DNA from: JACVRW01 sp035705985 | GTDB lineage: Bacteria > Actinomycetota > Thermoleophilia > Solirubrobacterales > Thermoleophilaceae | NCBI GenBank assembly: GCA_035705985.1 | Contig: DASSVP010000023.1 | Location: 1 to 64,000 of the forward strand | DNA length: 64,000 nt | Reading direction: 5' to 3' | Part shown: one piece after another, positions 50,045-60,018 of the stretch | Layout of the letters: each line of letters opens with the position of its first letter | Numbering within the stretch: position 1 is the first letter of the stretch | Notes under the pieces: generated by a model | Told to the model about the DNA's origin: nothing | Databases searched by the model: none | The model's input: only the letters and a program-made list of their open reading frames with translations | Program-made: the position numbers and the translations under genes

Positions 50045-50716
50045 CTAGGCCAACGGGCGCTTCCGGGCCATCCCGGCGCGGCGTGGGAAGCGGTCGGGCG
50101 TGGGCGCGACCTTGCGGAACACGTGCAGATGGCGGTTCTCGGAACGCGGGTAGGGCTTGACCGGCAGCACCTCCTCCACCGCCATCCCCACCTCCCGGGC
50201 CGCCGCGGCGCCGGCGGCCTCCTCGTCCGCGTCGCGAGCGCCCTTCCAGGCGACCAGCACGCCACCATCCAGCAGCAAAGGCGCCGCGTACTCGACCAGC
50301 ACCGCCAGCGGCCCCACCGCACGTGCCGTCACCGCGTCGTACGCACCCGCCCCACCACCCAACGAGGCGGGGATCCGCGCGAAGTCCTCCACCCGCGCGG
50401 TGACCGAGCGGGCATTTGAAAGCCCCACCGCCTGAATCAAGCGGCCCATCAGCGCTGTCTTTCGACCCGCGGATTCCACTAGGTCAACCTGCGCTCGAGG
50501 GAGAGCCATTGCGAGAACGAGACCAGGAAACCCTGCGCCTGCTCCTATATCCGCGATCCGGCGGGCGGCCGACAGGCCTGAAACCTCCAGCCCGGACAGC
50601 GAATCCGCGACATGAACCTCAAGCGCCGCTTCAGGCTCTGAAACGGTCGTATGCGGGTCGGGCTCGGCCGCAAGCGCCTCTAGGAGAGGCAGGAACGTTT
50701 CACGAGAAACGCTCAA
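50045..50716 (-). CDS. rsmG: 16S rRNA (guanine-N7) methyltransferase RsmG/GidB
   Basis: 223 residues from a TTG that starts 17 bases inside the end of jag; it gives the family's N-terminus LSVSRETFLPLLEAL. The Rossmann SAM motif is ARRIADIGAGAGFPGLVLAM, followed by VDLVESAGRKTALMGRLIQA, then NARSVTARVEDFA and VTARAVGPLAVLVEYAAPLL with the family's PL motif. It methylates G527 of 16S rRNA. The VSRETFL codons coincide with a parS-like palindrome. Conserved place in the rnpA-yidC-jag-rsmG-parA-parB block. Confidence 0.95.
   Translation of the reverse strand: MSVSRETFLPLLEALAAEPDPHTTVSEPEAALEVHVADSLSGLEVSGLSAARRIADIGAGAGFPGLVLAMALPRAQVDLVESAGRKTALMGRLIQAVGLSNARSVTARVEDFARIPASLGGGAGAYDAVTARAVGPLAVLVEYAAPLLLDGGVLVAWKGARDADEEAAGAAAAREVGMAVEEVLPVKPYPRSENRHLHVFRKVAPTPDRFPRRAGMARKRPLA
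50697..50710. promoter_or_regulatory. parS-like site in rsmG start region
   Basis: GTTTCACGAGAAAC differs from the palindromic parS core GTTTCACGTGAAAC at one base. It lies within codons 3-7 of rsmG. Probable ParB-binding site near the origin. Confidence 0.6.
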
Positions 50717-51374
50717 CGGGGCTGACCACCAGCCGCCGGTCGGGCTCGTCGCCCTCGCTGTGGGTCTCCACATCCCTGCGCTCGCTCAGATACGTGTGCA
50801 CGATCTTGCGCTCGGGGGCGCGCATCGGCTCGAGCTCCACGGGACGGCTGTACTGGAGCGCCTCGGCCGCCGCGCGGTCCGCCATCCGGTGCAGAGCGCC
50901 CTCGCGGCGCTCCCGGTAGCCGGCCGCGTCCACCGTCACCTGCTTGCGCTCCGAGTCGCCCCTGAACGCGGCCCGGAACGCCAGATGCTGCAGGGCGTCG
51001 ATGGTCGACCCGTGCTTTCCGATCAGCAGGCCCAGGTCGTCCCCGTTGACGGTCGCGCGAATCTCCTCGTCCGACTCGTCGATGTCCACGGTCGCGTGCA
51101 GCCCGAGCGCGTGCACAACCCGCGCCACGATCGCCCGGACGCGCTCGGCGGGCTCCTCTGGAATCGTCTCGGCAACCGCGCGCCATGCATCGACGTCGAC
51201 CTTCGCACGAACGCTCGAGCCGCCCTCGCTGCCGCCGTCGTCCAAGACCTCGAAGCTCACACACTCCGCTGTCAGACCGGGAAAGCGCCCCTCGAGTGCC
51301 TTGACCGCGGCCCACTTCGCCTCGCCGAGCGTCTCACCGTCCGCCTCGGCGACGAGCTCTTCCTGTGAGCTCAC
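50700..51374 (-). CDS. jag: RNA-binding protein Jag/KhpB (Jag_N-KH-R3H)
   Basis: 224 residues. The Jag_N domain comprises about residues 1-50 (GETLGEAKWAAVKALEGRFPG). The KH domain includes GDDLGLLIGKHGSTIDALQHLAFRAAF with the GxxG-type loop GKHG, and the R3H domain includes REGALHRMADRAAAEAL and APERKIVHTYL. An acidic insert (about 60-100) is present. KhpB proteins bind RNA with KhpA and affect cell elongation. ATG overlaps the yidC stop. Confidence 0.95.
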   Translation of the reverse strand: MSSQEELVAEADGETLGEAKWAAVKALEGRFPGLTAECVSFEVLDDGGSEGGSSVRAKVDVDAWRAVAETIPEEPAERVRAIVARVVHALGLHATVDIDESDEEIRATVNGDDLGLLIGKHGSTIDALQHLAFRAAFRGDSERKQVTVDAAGYRERREGALHRMADRAAAEALQYSRPVELEPMRAPERKIVHTYLSERRDVETHSEGDEPDRRLVVSPVERFS

Positions 51375-52255
51375 CGGCGGCGTCCCGACCGCTTCTTCTT
51401 CTTGCGCGGCGACTTGGGCGGTGCCTTCGAAGGCCCGCCGTCGCCACCGGCAGCGACAGGAGCCTTGCCCTTGTCGCTGCCGTTTCCTCCGTCAGCCGCC
51501 ACGGCGGACGCGGTGGCGGGCGAGGGCTTCCCTCGAGCCGGCTTCGACTCCGGCACCGCGTCCCTCGGATCCAGCGGCTCCGGCTTCGGATACAGCTTCC
51601 GCACGAGCAGCTGCTGCCCGATCGTCCACACGTTCGTCGTGATCCAGTAGACGATCAGGCCGGCCTCGAAGTTGATGATGAAGATGACGAAGACGAACGG
51701 CAGCGCGAACATGATCCGGCGCTGCATCGGGTCCGCGCTGATCGCGGTGACCGCGCTCGCGGCGAGCTGGGTGCCGACGTACAGGACGATCAGGGCGCCA
51801 AGCAGAACCGGGTCGTCGACGGTCGCGGCGAGGTTGTCGATTGGCCCGAAGCCCGGGTTGTCCGCGATGTCCGCCTTGAACTCGTCCGAGCGCAGCAGGT
51901 AGAAGAGCGAGATGAAGAAGGGGATCTGCAGCAGCAGTGGGAAGCACGAGCCCAGCGGGTTGACCTTCTCCCGCTGATAGAAGGCCATGATCTCCTGGTT
52001 CATGCGCTGCTTGTCGTCCTTGTAGCGCTCCTGGATCTCCTTGATCTTCGGCTGGAGCACCTGGAGCCGCTGCATGGACTTCACGCCCTTGAAGGTGAGC
52101 GGCAGGATCGCGATCCGGACGGTGAAGGTCAGCAGGATGATCGCCCAGCCCCAGCTGCCCGCGAAATCGTCGTTCGGGTCGATCAGGTCGTGCCAGAACT
52201 CCAGGATCCACTGACAGACATCGATGAGCGGCTGAAGGACGTTGGCGATGTACAT
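51371..52255 (-). CDS. yidC: Membrane protein insertase YidC
   Basis: 294 residues with five membrane helices and no large periplasmic domain, typical for Gram-positive YidC. The groove Arg lies in WAIILLTFTVRIAILPL, followed by LQPKIKEIQERYKDDKQRMNQEIMAFYQREKVNPLGSC (cytoplasmic hairpin) and PLLLQIPFFISLFYLLR. The C-terminal ~70 residues are low-complexity and end in RKKKKRSGRRR, which may contact the ribosome. It inserts membrane proteins. Three bases separate it from yidD. Confidence 0.97.
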   Translation of the reverse strand: MYIANVLQPLIDVCQWILEFWHDLIDPNDDFAGSWGWAIILLTFTVRIAILPLTFKGVKSMQRLQVLQPKIKEIQERYKDDKQRMNQEIMAFYQREKVNPLGSCFPLLLQIPFFISLFYLLRSDEFKADIADNPGFGPIDNLAATVDDPVLLGALIVLYVGTQLAASAVTAISADPMQRRIMFALPFVFVIFIINFEAGLIVYWITTNVWTIGQQLLVRKLYPKPEPLDPRDAVPESKPARGKPSPATASAVAADGGNGSDKGKAPVAAGGDGGPSKAPPKSPRKKKKRSGRRR

Positions 52256-52258
52256 GGG

Positions 52259-52510
52259 CTAGGCGGCGGGGCGCGGGCGGAACAGCTTCTGGTCCTCGAC
52301 CTTGTCGACTCCGCCGTGACTCCACGGGTTGCAGCGCAGAAGGCGCCAGGCCGCGAGGACGATCCCCCGGAGCACACCGTAGCGTCGGACTGCCTGCACG
52401 GCGTACTCGGAGCAGGTCGGATGGTACTTGCAGCGCGCGGGGATGGCCGGCGAGATCGCGCGCTGGTAGAAGCGCACCGGGGCGATCGCGATCGACCGCA
52501 TCGCCCTCAC
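52259..52510 (-). CDS. yidD: Membrane protein insertion efficiency factor YidD
   Basis: 83 residues. Diagnostic features: RFYQRAISPAIPARCKYHPTCSEYAVQAV near the N-terminus and RLLRCNPWSHGGVDKV, giving the three conserved cysteines. YidD is a small peripheral membrane protein that helps YidC/Sec insertion. ATG overlaps the rnpA stop by 4 bases (ATGA). Confidence 0.96.
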   Translation of the reverse strand: MRAMRSIAIAPVRFYQRAISPAIPARCKYHPTCSEYAVQAVRRYGVLRGIVLAAWRLLRCNPWSHGGVDKVEDQKLFRPRPAA

Positions 52511-52896
52511 GACGGCCCCTCCGCGGCGCTCGAGAGACCGGCCTCCGAGAGCACGCTCCGGAGCGCCTGCTCGATGGCCGGCTCGCCGCCCTCGCGCGCG
52601 AGCTCGGCCGCCGCCGGGCGAGCGACGATCACGAAGTCATGACCCTCGCGCAGGCTCTCGGCGTTCGACCAGAAGGCGTCCCTGAGCAGGCGCTTCACCC
52701 GGTTGCGCTCCACCGCGCCGCCAAGCTTGCGCCCCACGGACACGCCGAGGCGCGGCTCCGACTCGTCGCCCTCCGCGCGCGGAAAGGCGTACACGACGAG
52801 GTGCCGGCTCGCGTGCGAGCGGCCCTCGCGGTACACGCGCTCGAACTCGCCGCTGCGGGATAGCCGGCGGCGCCTTCGACGCGCACGGTCGGCCAT
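52507..52896 (-). CDS. rnpA: Ribonuclease P protein component
   Basis: 129 residues. Basic N-terminus ([30 protein letters not shown]), the family block LGVSVGRKLGGAVERNRVKRLLRDAFW and HDFVIVARPAAAELAR. It binds the RNase P RNA and helps process the 5' ends of tRNAs. It starts 3 bases after rpmH, and is cotranscribed with it. Confidence 0.97.
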   Translation of the reverse strand: MADRARRRRRRLSRSGEFERVYREGRSHASRHLVVYAFPRAEGDESEPRLGVSVGRKLGGAVERNRVKRLLRDAFWSNAESLREGHDFVIVARPAAAELAREGGEPAIEQALRSVLSEAGLSSAAEGPS

Positions 52897-52899
52897 CGG

Positions 52900-53034
52900 C
52901 TAGGGGGTGAGCCGCTTGCGGCCCTTGGCCCGGCGGCGCTTAAGGAGGGCGCGGCCGGCGCGGGTCCTCATACGCGCGCGAAAGCCATGGGTGCGTGCGC
53001 GCTTGCGCTTCTTGGGCTGGTAGGTGCGCTTCAT
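52900..53034 (-). CDS. rpmH: Ribosomal protein bL34
   Basis: 44 residues. It is nearly all basic, with the family pattern [24 protein letters not shown] and [12 protein letters not shown]. It sits in the 50S subunit. Located at the origin boundary, divergent from dnaA, as in most bacteria. A TACCCT box lies 13 bases before the ATG. Confidence 0.97.
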   Translation of the reverse strand: MKRTYQPKKRKRARTHGFRARMRTRAGRALLKRRRAKGRKRLTP

Positions 53035-53047
53035 GTGCCGGCACGCC

Positions 53048-53053
53048 AGGGTA
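53048..53053 (-). promoter_or_regulatory. Putative rpmH -10 box (TACCCT)
   Basis: TGTACCCT on the minus strand, 13 bases before the rpmH ATG. Confidence 0.35.
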
Positions 53054-53178
53054 CAAGATCGCCGGGCATCCGCCTGTGCACTTCCTGTCGACAGCGCGGC
53101 CGCGGCCGGTGGCGATGGTTTTTCCGCGTTTTGCGGAGCCGTCCCGGCGCAGGCGGCACCGAGCGATTTGGGCCGTTG

Positions 53179-53184
53179 TACACT
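53179..53184 (+). promoter_or_regulatory. Putative dnaA -10 box (TACACT)
   Basis: TGTACACT in the rpmH-dnaA gap. The dnaA GTG lies about 96 bases on, with AGGAGGG upstream of the start at an unusually long distance of about 15 bases. Confidence 0.35.
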
Positions 53185-53280
53185 CGCCGAGCCGAGGGCA
53201 GCGGGGGGCACTCTTCCCCGGTCCGCCCTTCCTCTGTGAACGGTTCTTCAGCAAGGCCCTGAGGAGGGTCGCGACCGCCC

Positions 53281-54627
53281 GTGCCCACGCAGCCAGATGA
53301 GATTTGGGACGCCATCCGCGCCGAGCTCCGCAGGGAGACGCCGGACTTCCAGTTTCACATCTGGCTCGAGCCGCTCCAGCTGGCCGCGATTCACGGCAGC
53401 ACGGTCTACGTCCGCGCGCCGGAGCACATCCGCACAACCGTCGCCGAGCGCTACCTCTCGTTGCTCCGCCGGGCGGCAGCGACCGGCTTCGACGCCGGTG
53501 CAACCGTCGAGGTGGTCGGGGCGGACTGGGAGCCGCCCGCCGGACAGCCGAACGGCAACGGAGGCTCCCAAAGCCACGTCGGCGGGTCCTCCAAACGCGA
53601 TCGTCTGAACCCGAGGCACACGTTCGATCAGTTCGTGATCGGCGCCGGGAACCGCTTCGCGCACGCCGCGGCGCTCGCCGTCGCCGAGCTGCCGGGCCAC
53701 TCCTACAACCCGCTCTTCCTCCACGGGTCGCCCGGCATCGGCAAGACGCATCTCCTGCACGCGATCGGCAACTACGTCGAGTGCTTCGGCTCGGGCCTCC
53801 AGGTTCGCTACGCCACCGTCGAGGAGTTCACCACCGAGTTCGTTCAGGCTGTGCGCGGCAAGACCACCGACAGCTTCAAGCAGCGCTTCCGCGGCGCCGA
53901 CGTGGTCCTGCTCGACGACATCCAGTTCCTCGCCGGCCGCGAGAAGACGCGCGAGGAGTTCTTCCACACCTTCAACGCGCTCCTCGGCAGCGGGCGGCAG
54001 CTCGTGATGACCTCCGACTGCGCCCCTGAGGACATCCCGGGCCTCGAGACTCGGCTGATCGAGCGCTTCCGCTCGGGACTCGTGGTCGAGCTGGACGCTC
54101 CGGAGCTCGAGGTGCGCATGGCGATCCTCGCGAAGCGGGCCCGGCTCGACGCCATCGAGGTCGGCGAGGACGTGCTGGCCGAGATCGCGAGCCGTGTCAC
54201 CACCAGCGTCCGCGCCCTTGAGGGCGCTCTGATCCGCGTGGTGGCATACGCCTCCCTCACGGGTGAGCCGCCCACGCGCGGGCTCGTGCGCCACGTCCTG
54301 CGCCGCCTCGGCGAGGACACCGCGCCCGATGCCTGCGGCCTCGGCGAGATCCTCGACGCCGCCGCTCAGGAGTTCGGCGTCGAACGAGAGGCGCTCATGG
54401 CACGCGACCGCCGCCCCGCGGTCGCGACAGCGCGCCAGGTCGCGATGTACCTTGCGCGTGAGCTCACGGAGCACAGCCTTCCGGAGATAGGGCGCGGGAT
54501 CGGAGGGCGGAACCACACGACGGTCCTGCACGCCGTGAACCGCGTCACCGCCGCCATGCGCACCGACGACTCGGTCCGCAGCACAGTCGACAACCTCCGC
54601 CGGCGACTGGGCCGTCCCGCTTCCTGA
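53281..54627 (+). CDS. dnaA: Chromosomal replication initiator DnaA
   Basis: 448 residues from GTG. Domain I (about 1-80, FQFHIWLEPLQL) recruits helicase; a short Gly/Asn-rich linker follows. The AAA+ domain has Walker A GSPGIGKTHLL, Walker B VVLLDDIQFL and the arginine-finger region GLETRLIERFRSGL. Domain IV ends in GIGGRNHTTVLHAVNRV; the usual signature is GRDHTTV, so the Asp that contacts the DnaA box is Asn here. It opens oriC and also acts as a transcription factor. Linker (domain II) is short for an actinobacterium. Confidence 0.97.
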   Translation: MPTQPDEIWDAIRAELRRETPDFQFHIWLEPLQLAAIHGSTVYVRAPEHIRTTVAERYLSLLRRAAATGFDAGATVEVVGADWEPPAGQPNGNGGSQSHVGGSSKRDRLNPRHTFDQFVIGAGNRFAHAAALAVAELPGHSYNPLFLHGSPGIGKTHLLHAIGNYVECFGSGLQVRYATVEEFTTEFVQAVRGKTTDSFKQRFRGADVVLLDDIQFLAGREKTREEFFHTFNALLGSGRQLVMTSDCAPEDIPGLETRLIERFRSGLVVELDAPELEVRMAILAKRARLDAIEVGEDVLAEIASRVTTSVRALEGALIRVVAYASLTGEPPTRGLVRHVLRRLGEDTAPDACGLGEILDAAAQEFGVEREALMARDRRPAVATARQVAMYLARELTEHSLPEIGRGIGGRNHTTVLHAVNRVTAAMRTDDSVRSTVDNLRRRLGRPAS

Positions 54628-54750
54628 CCGGTGTGAATGGAAGAATGGACAGCTTCCGCACAGGGGTCGATTCGGTCCCGAAGCAGGATCGCTCCGGATA
54701 TCAACCTCTGAACAGCCCCCAATCACCTCTACCGAGATAGGCAGCATCCT
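54628..54750. other. dnaA-dnaN intergenic region
   Basis: 123 bases. It contains TGTGAATGG, CTTCCGCACA and GGATATCAACC, and is an alternative place for oriC or part of it. No clear -10/-35 pair or Shine-Dalgarno precedes the dnaN TTG. Confidence 0.4.
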
Positions 54751-55863
54751 TTGAAGCTCTCCGTTTCCCGTGAAACGTTTCTCGCTCGTCTCGGCGTCGC
54801 CGTGCGCGGCGCGTCCACCCGCGGACCCGTCCCCTCCCTCGCCGGCGTGCTGCTACGCGTAGAGGACGGCCGCGCGGAACTCCAGGCGACCGACATGGAG
54901 CTCGGCGTGCGGGTCTCCCTCGACACGGCGGACTCGACTCCCGGCCAGGCCGTCGTCCCCGGCCGGCTGCTGCTCGACGTGGTCCGGTCGCTGCCGAAGG
55001 ACGAGCTGACGCTCGAGTACCGAAGCGCCGAGCAGGACGTCGAGGTCATGTCGGGCCCATCGAAGTTCCACCTGCGCACGCTGCCCACCGAGGACTTCCC
55101 GAAGCTCCCGGAGGCGCCGTCCGACGCCGGGCTCAGCGTGCCGGCCACGGCCTTCGTGGACACGATCGCCCGGGTCGCCCGTGCCGCTTCGCGTGACGAG
55201 ACGCGGCCTCACCTGACCGGTGTGCTCGTCACCGCCAGCGGTAACGAGCTCCGAATGGTCGCCACGGATTCGTATCGACTCGGCGTGAAGGAGACCCGGC
55301 TCGACACTGAGCTCGCCGGGTCGCTCGAGGCGAACGTACCGGCGCGGACGCTTCAGGAACTGGGCCGGATCGCGTCGGCCGGTGGTGCGGAGTCGATCGG
55401 CGTGGCCGCGCTCGAGAACCAGGTCGTCTTCACCGTCGAGGACATCGTGCTGTCGTCGCGGCTGGTCGAGGGCCGCTTCCCGAACTACCAGCAGCTACTG
55501 CCCGAGGCGTACGAGCACGAGCTGCGCGTGAGCCGGGACGAGCTGCTCGAGGTCGTGCGCCGTGTCGGGCTCCTGGCACAGAAGAACGCGCCGCTGCGGC
55601 TGCGCTTCTCCGAGGGCACGCTCGACGTGTCCGCGCAGACGCCGGACGTAGGCGAGGCCAGCGAGTCGCTGCCGGTGCCCTTCGCGGGCGAGCCGCTCGA
55701 GATCGGCTTCAACCCGGAGTTCTTCCGCGAGGGCCTCGAGAGCGCGGAGTCGGACGAGCTCGTCCTGAAGCTGATCAGCCCGCTGCGTCCCGGCCTGATC
55801 CAGTCGGGCGACGAGGACGCCGGCTTCAGATACCTCGTGATGCCTATCCGTCTCAACGTGTAG
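54751..55863 (+). CDS. dnaN: DNA polymerase III sliding clamp (beta subunit)
   Basis: 370 residues from TTG. Three repeated clamp domains: MKLSVSRETFLARLGVAVRGA at the start, ELQATDMELGVRVSL, TGVLVTASGNELRMVATDSYRLGV and the C-terminal DEDAGFRYLVMPIRLNV, the partner-binding tail with the MPIRL motif. The ring encircles DNA and tethers the polymerase. Codons 4-9 (SVSRET) coincide with a parS-like palindrome. The reading VSRETFL is shared with the start of rsmG. Confidence 0.97.
   Translation: MKLSVSRETFLARLGVAVRGASTRGPVPSLAGVLLRVEDGRAELQATDMELGVRVSLDTADSTPGQAVVPGRLLLDVVRSLPKDELTLEYRSAEQDVEVMSGPSKFHLRTLPTEDFPKLPEAPSDAGLSVPATAFVDTIARVARAASRDETRPHLTGVLVTASGNELRMVATDSYRLGVKETRLDTELAGSLEANVPARTLQELGRIASAGGAESIGVAALENQVVFTVEDIVLSSRLVEGRFPNYQQLLPEAYEHELRVSRDELLEVVRRVGLLAQKNAPLRLRFSEGTLDVSAQTPDVGEASESLPVPFAGEPLEIGFNPEFFREGLESAESDELVLKLISPLRPGLIQSGDEDAGFRYLVMPIRLNV
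54763..54776. promoter_or_regulatory. parS-like site in dnaN start region
   Basis: GTTTCCCGTGAAAC differs from the parS core GTTTCACGTGAAAC at one base. Located at codons 5-9 of dnaN, 4.1 kb from the rsmG site. Confidence 0.6.
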
Positions 55864-55871
55864 GCGGCCCT

Positions 55872-56984
55872 GTGCGCGCGACGCGCATCGCACTCCGCGA
55901 CTTCCGCAACTACGAGGCCGCTGAGGTGGAGCTCGCGGACGGACTCACCGTCATCGCGGGCGCCAACGGCTCAGGCAAGACGAACCTGCTCGAGGCCGTC
56001 TACTTCGGTTGCACGGCGCGCTCCCCGCGGACCTCGAACGAGCGAGAGCTGGTGCGGCGTGGCGGCGACGGGGTGGCGCGCGTGGTCCTCGACCTTCGCG
56101 GCGATGACGGAGAGCACCGCATCGAATGCGGGTTCCAGCCGGGGGAGGCGAAGCACCTGACGGTCGACGGGCACAGGGTGGACAGCCTGGCCGCTGTGGA
56201 GGCGCGCCCTCTCGTGAGTGTTTTCTTGCCAGAACGGCTTGAGCTGGTAAAGGGGGCGCCCGCTGCCCGGCGCGCTCATCTCGACCAGTTCGTCGCGGCG
56301 CTGTGGCCGAGCCGCGGGGAGACCCGGTTCGCGTACTCGCGTGCGCTGGCGCAACGGAACGCGCTGGTGGCGCGGATCCGCGGGGGTGCCGCGGGGCCGG
56401 CGGCGCTCGATGCCTGGGACGCCGAGCTGGCGCGTCACGGGATCCGGCTGATGGCGGACCGGGGCGAGGCGGTGGACGCGCTGCGGCCTTCGTTCGCGGA
56501 GCTGGCCGGCCGGCTCGGACTGCCCGGGAGGGTCGAACTGCGCTACCGGCCGCGCTCAGGCGCGGGCACGGAGGAGGAGCTCGTTGTGGAGTTGGCGGAG
56601 CGGCGGGGTGCCGACCTCGAGCGCGGCTTCACCGCGCACGGGCCCCATCGGGACGAGCTCCAGTTGCTGCTGGGGGACGTCGCGCTGAGGGCATACGGCT
56701 CACAGGGACAGCAGCGCGCGGCGCTCTTGGCGCTGCTGTTCGCGGAGCGCACCCTGCTGGCCGAGCGCCGTGCCCGCCCGCCGCTGATGCTGCTCGACGA
56801 CGTGATGTCCGAGCTGGACGCCGAGCGCCGTGAGCTGCTCGCCGACCTGCTCCGCTCAGGCGGCCAGTCGGTGATCACCACGACCGAGGCGGAGCACGTG
56901 CCGGGCGCCGCGCTCGCCGGCGGCGGCCTGATCCGCGTGGAGGCCGGCCGCGTGGCGGGGTCTGCCCGGGCGGTGGCGGCGTGA
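55872..56984 (+). CDS. recF: DNA replication and repair protein RecF
   Basis: 370 residues from GTG, 8 bases after dnaN. Walker A AGANGSGKTNLLEAVYFG near residue 33; RALAQRNALVARIRGG in the helical arm; signature YGSQGQQRAALLALL (SMC-like), Walker B LMLLDDVMSELDAERR and the H loop VITTTEAEHV. It loads RecA at gaps through RecO/R. Place in the dnaA-dnaN-recF block is conserved. Confidence 0.96.
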   Translation: MRATRIALRDFRNYEAAEVELADGLTVIAGANGSGKTNLLEAVYFGCTARSPRTSNERELVRRGGDGVARVVLDLRGDDGEHRIECGFQPGEAKHLTVDGHRVDSLAAVEARPLVSVFLPERLELVKGAPAARRAHLDQFVAALWPSRGETRFAYSRALAQRNALVARIRGGAAGPAALDAWDAELARHGIRLMADRGEAVDALRPSFAELAGRLGLPGRVELRYRPRSGAGTEEELVVELAERRGADLERGFTAHGPHRDELQLLLGDVALRAYGSQGQQRAALLALLFAERTLLAERRARPPLMLLDDVMSELDAERRELLADLLRSGGQSVITTTEAEHVPGAALAGGGLIRVEAGRVAGSARAVAA

Positions 56985-56990
56985 TCGCGT

Positions 56991-57072
56991 CGAACGGCAG
57001 CGGTGAAGGGCAGGTTGTCGCGCAAGCGTCCTGCTTAAGGCGTCTGTGTGAAGCCCCAGCCAGGACGCTTGG
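56991..57072 (+). repeat. Origin-flanking palindromic repeat, copy B
   Basis: 82-base element in the 115-base recF-dciA gap: tag CGAACGGCAGCGGTGAAGG identical to copy A, 14-base variable spacer, then AAGCGTCCTG (57024-57033), GGCGTC, TGTGT, GAAGCC, and CAGGACGCTT (57061-57070). Outer stem of 10 bp is perfect; the inner stem has one mismatch compared with copy A. Confidence 0.85.
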
Positions 57073-57099
57073 CCCGGGGTCGCTGGGGCGGCGGGCGCG

Positions 57100-57408
57100 A
57101 TGAAGCGGCCTGCCCCGCGCCCACTCGCCGAGGCGCTCCAGGGAGTCGCGCGGCACGCCTCTCCCGCCACCCCCGTCGCCGCCGTCCAAGCGGCCTGGCC
57201 CGAGGTCGCCGGCCCGGGGCTCGCGGCGGCCGCCCAGCCGGTCTCCGAGCGCGGCGGAGTCATCACGGTCGCTTGCGAATCCGGCGTCTGGGCGCACGAG
57301 CTGGAGCTCCTCGGACCCGACCTCCTGGAGCGCCTCAACGCGTCCCTCGAGGGCACGCGGATCGAGAAGTTGCGCTTCGTCGTAGGTTCGCCCCCGAACG
57401 ACCGCTGA
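57100..57408 (+). CDS. dciA: DciA-type helicase loader/DUF721 protein
   Basis: 102 residues. DUF721 features: PLAEALQGVARHASPATPVAAVQAAWPEVAGPGLAAAAQPVSERGGVITVACESGVWAHELELLGPDLLERLN. The family's W-x-V/I-G-x-x-x-x-H pattern is seen as WPEVAGPGLAAAA, and WAHEL matches WAQEL. DciA is the ancestral loader of DnaB, in species lacking DnaC/DnaI. dnaB is at 18480-19877. Sits between recF and gyrB as in other actinobacteria. Confidence 0.88.
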   Translation: MKRPAPRPLAEALQGVARHASPATPVAAVQAAWPEVAGPGLAAAAQPVSERGGVITVACESGVWAHELELLGPDLLERLNASLEGTRIEKLRFVVGSPPNDR

Positions 57409-60015
<2,607 letters not shown>

Positions 60016-60018
60016 GCG

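Larger units (their letters stand above)
53035..53280. other. rpmH-dnaA intergenic region, candidate oriC
   Basis: 246 bases between divergent rpmH and dnaA, the usual oriC place in Gram-positive bacteria. It contains a short A/T-rich run (GGTTTTTCCGCGTTTTGCGG), a CTGTCGACAG palindrome, the rpmH -10-like TACCCT, a TACACT box, and TGTGAACGG, which also occurs as TGTGAATGG in the dnaA-dnaN gap. No canonical TTATCCACA or TTGTCCACA box is seen, so the exact origin remains open. Confidence 0.45.

Noticed and set aside
53035..54750. Canonical DnaA-box cluster
   Set aside because: No TTATCCACA or TTGTCCACA within the two intergenic gaps; only weak TGTGAAYGG pairs, insufficient for a confident oriC call.
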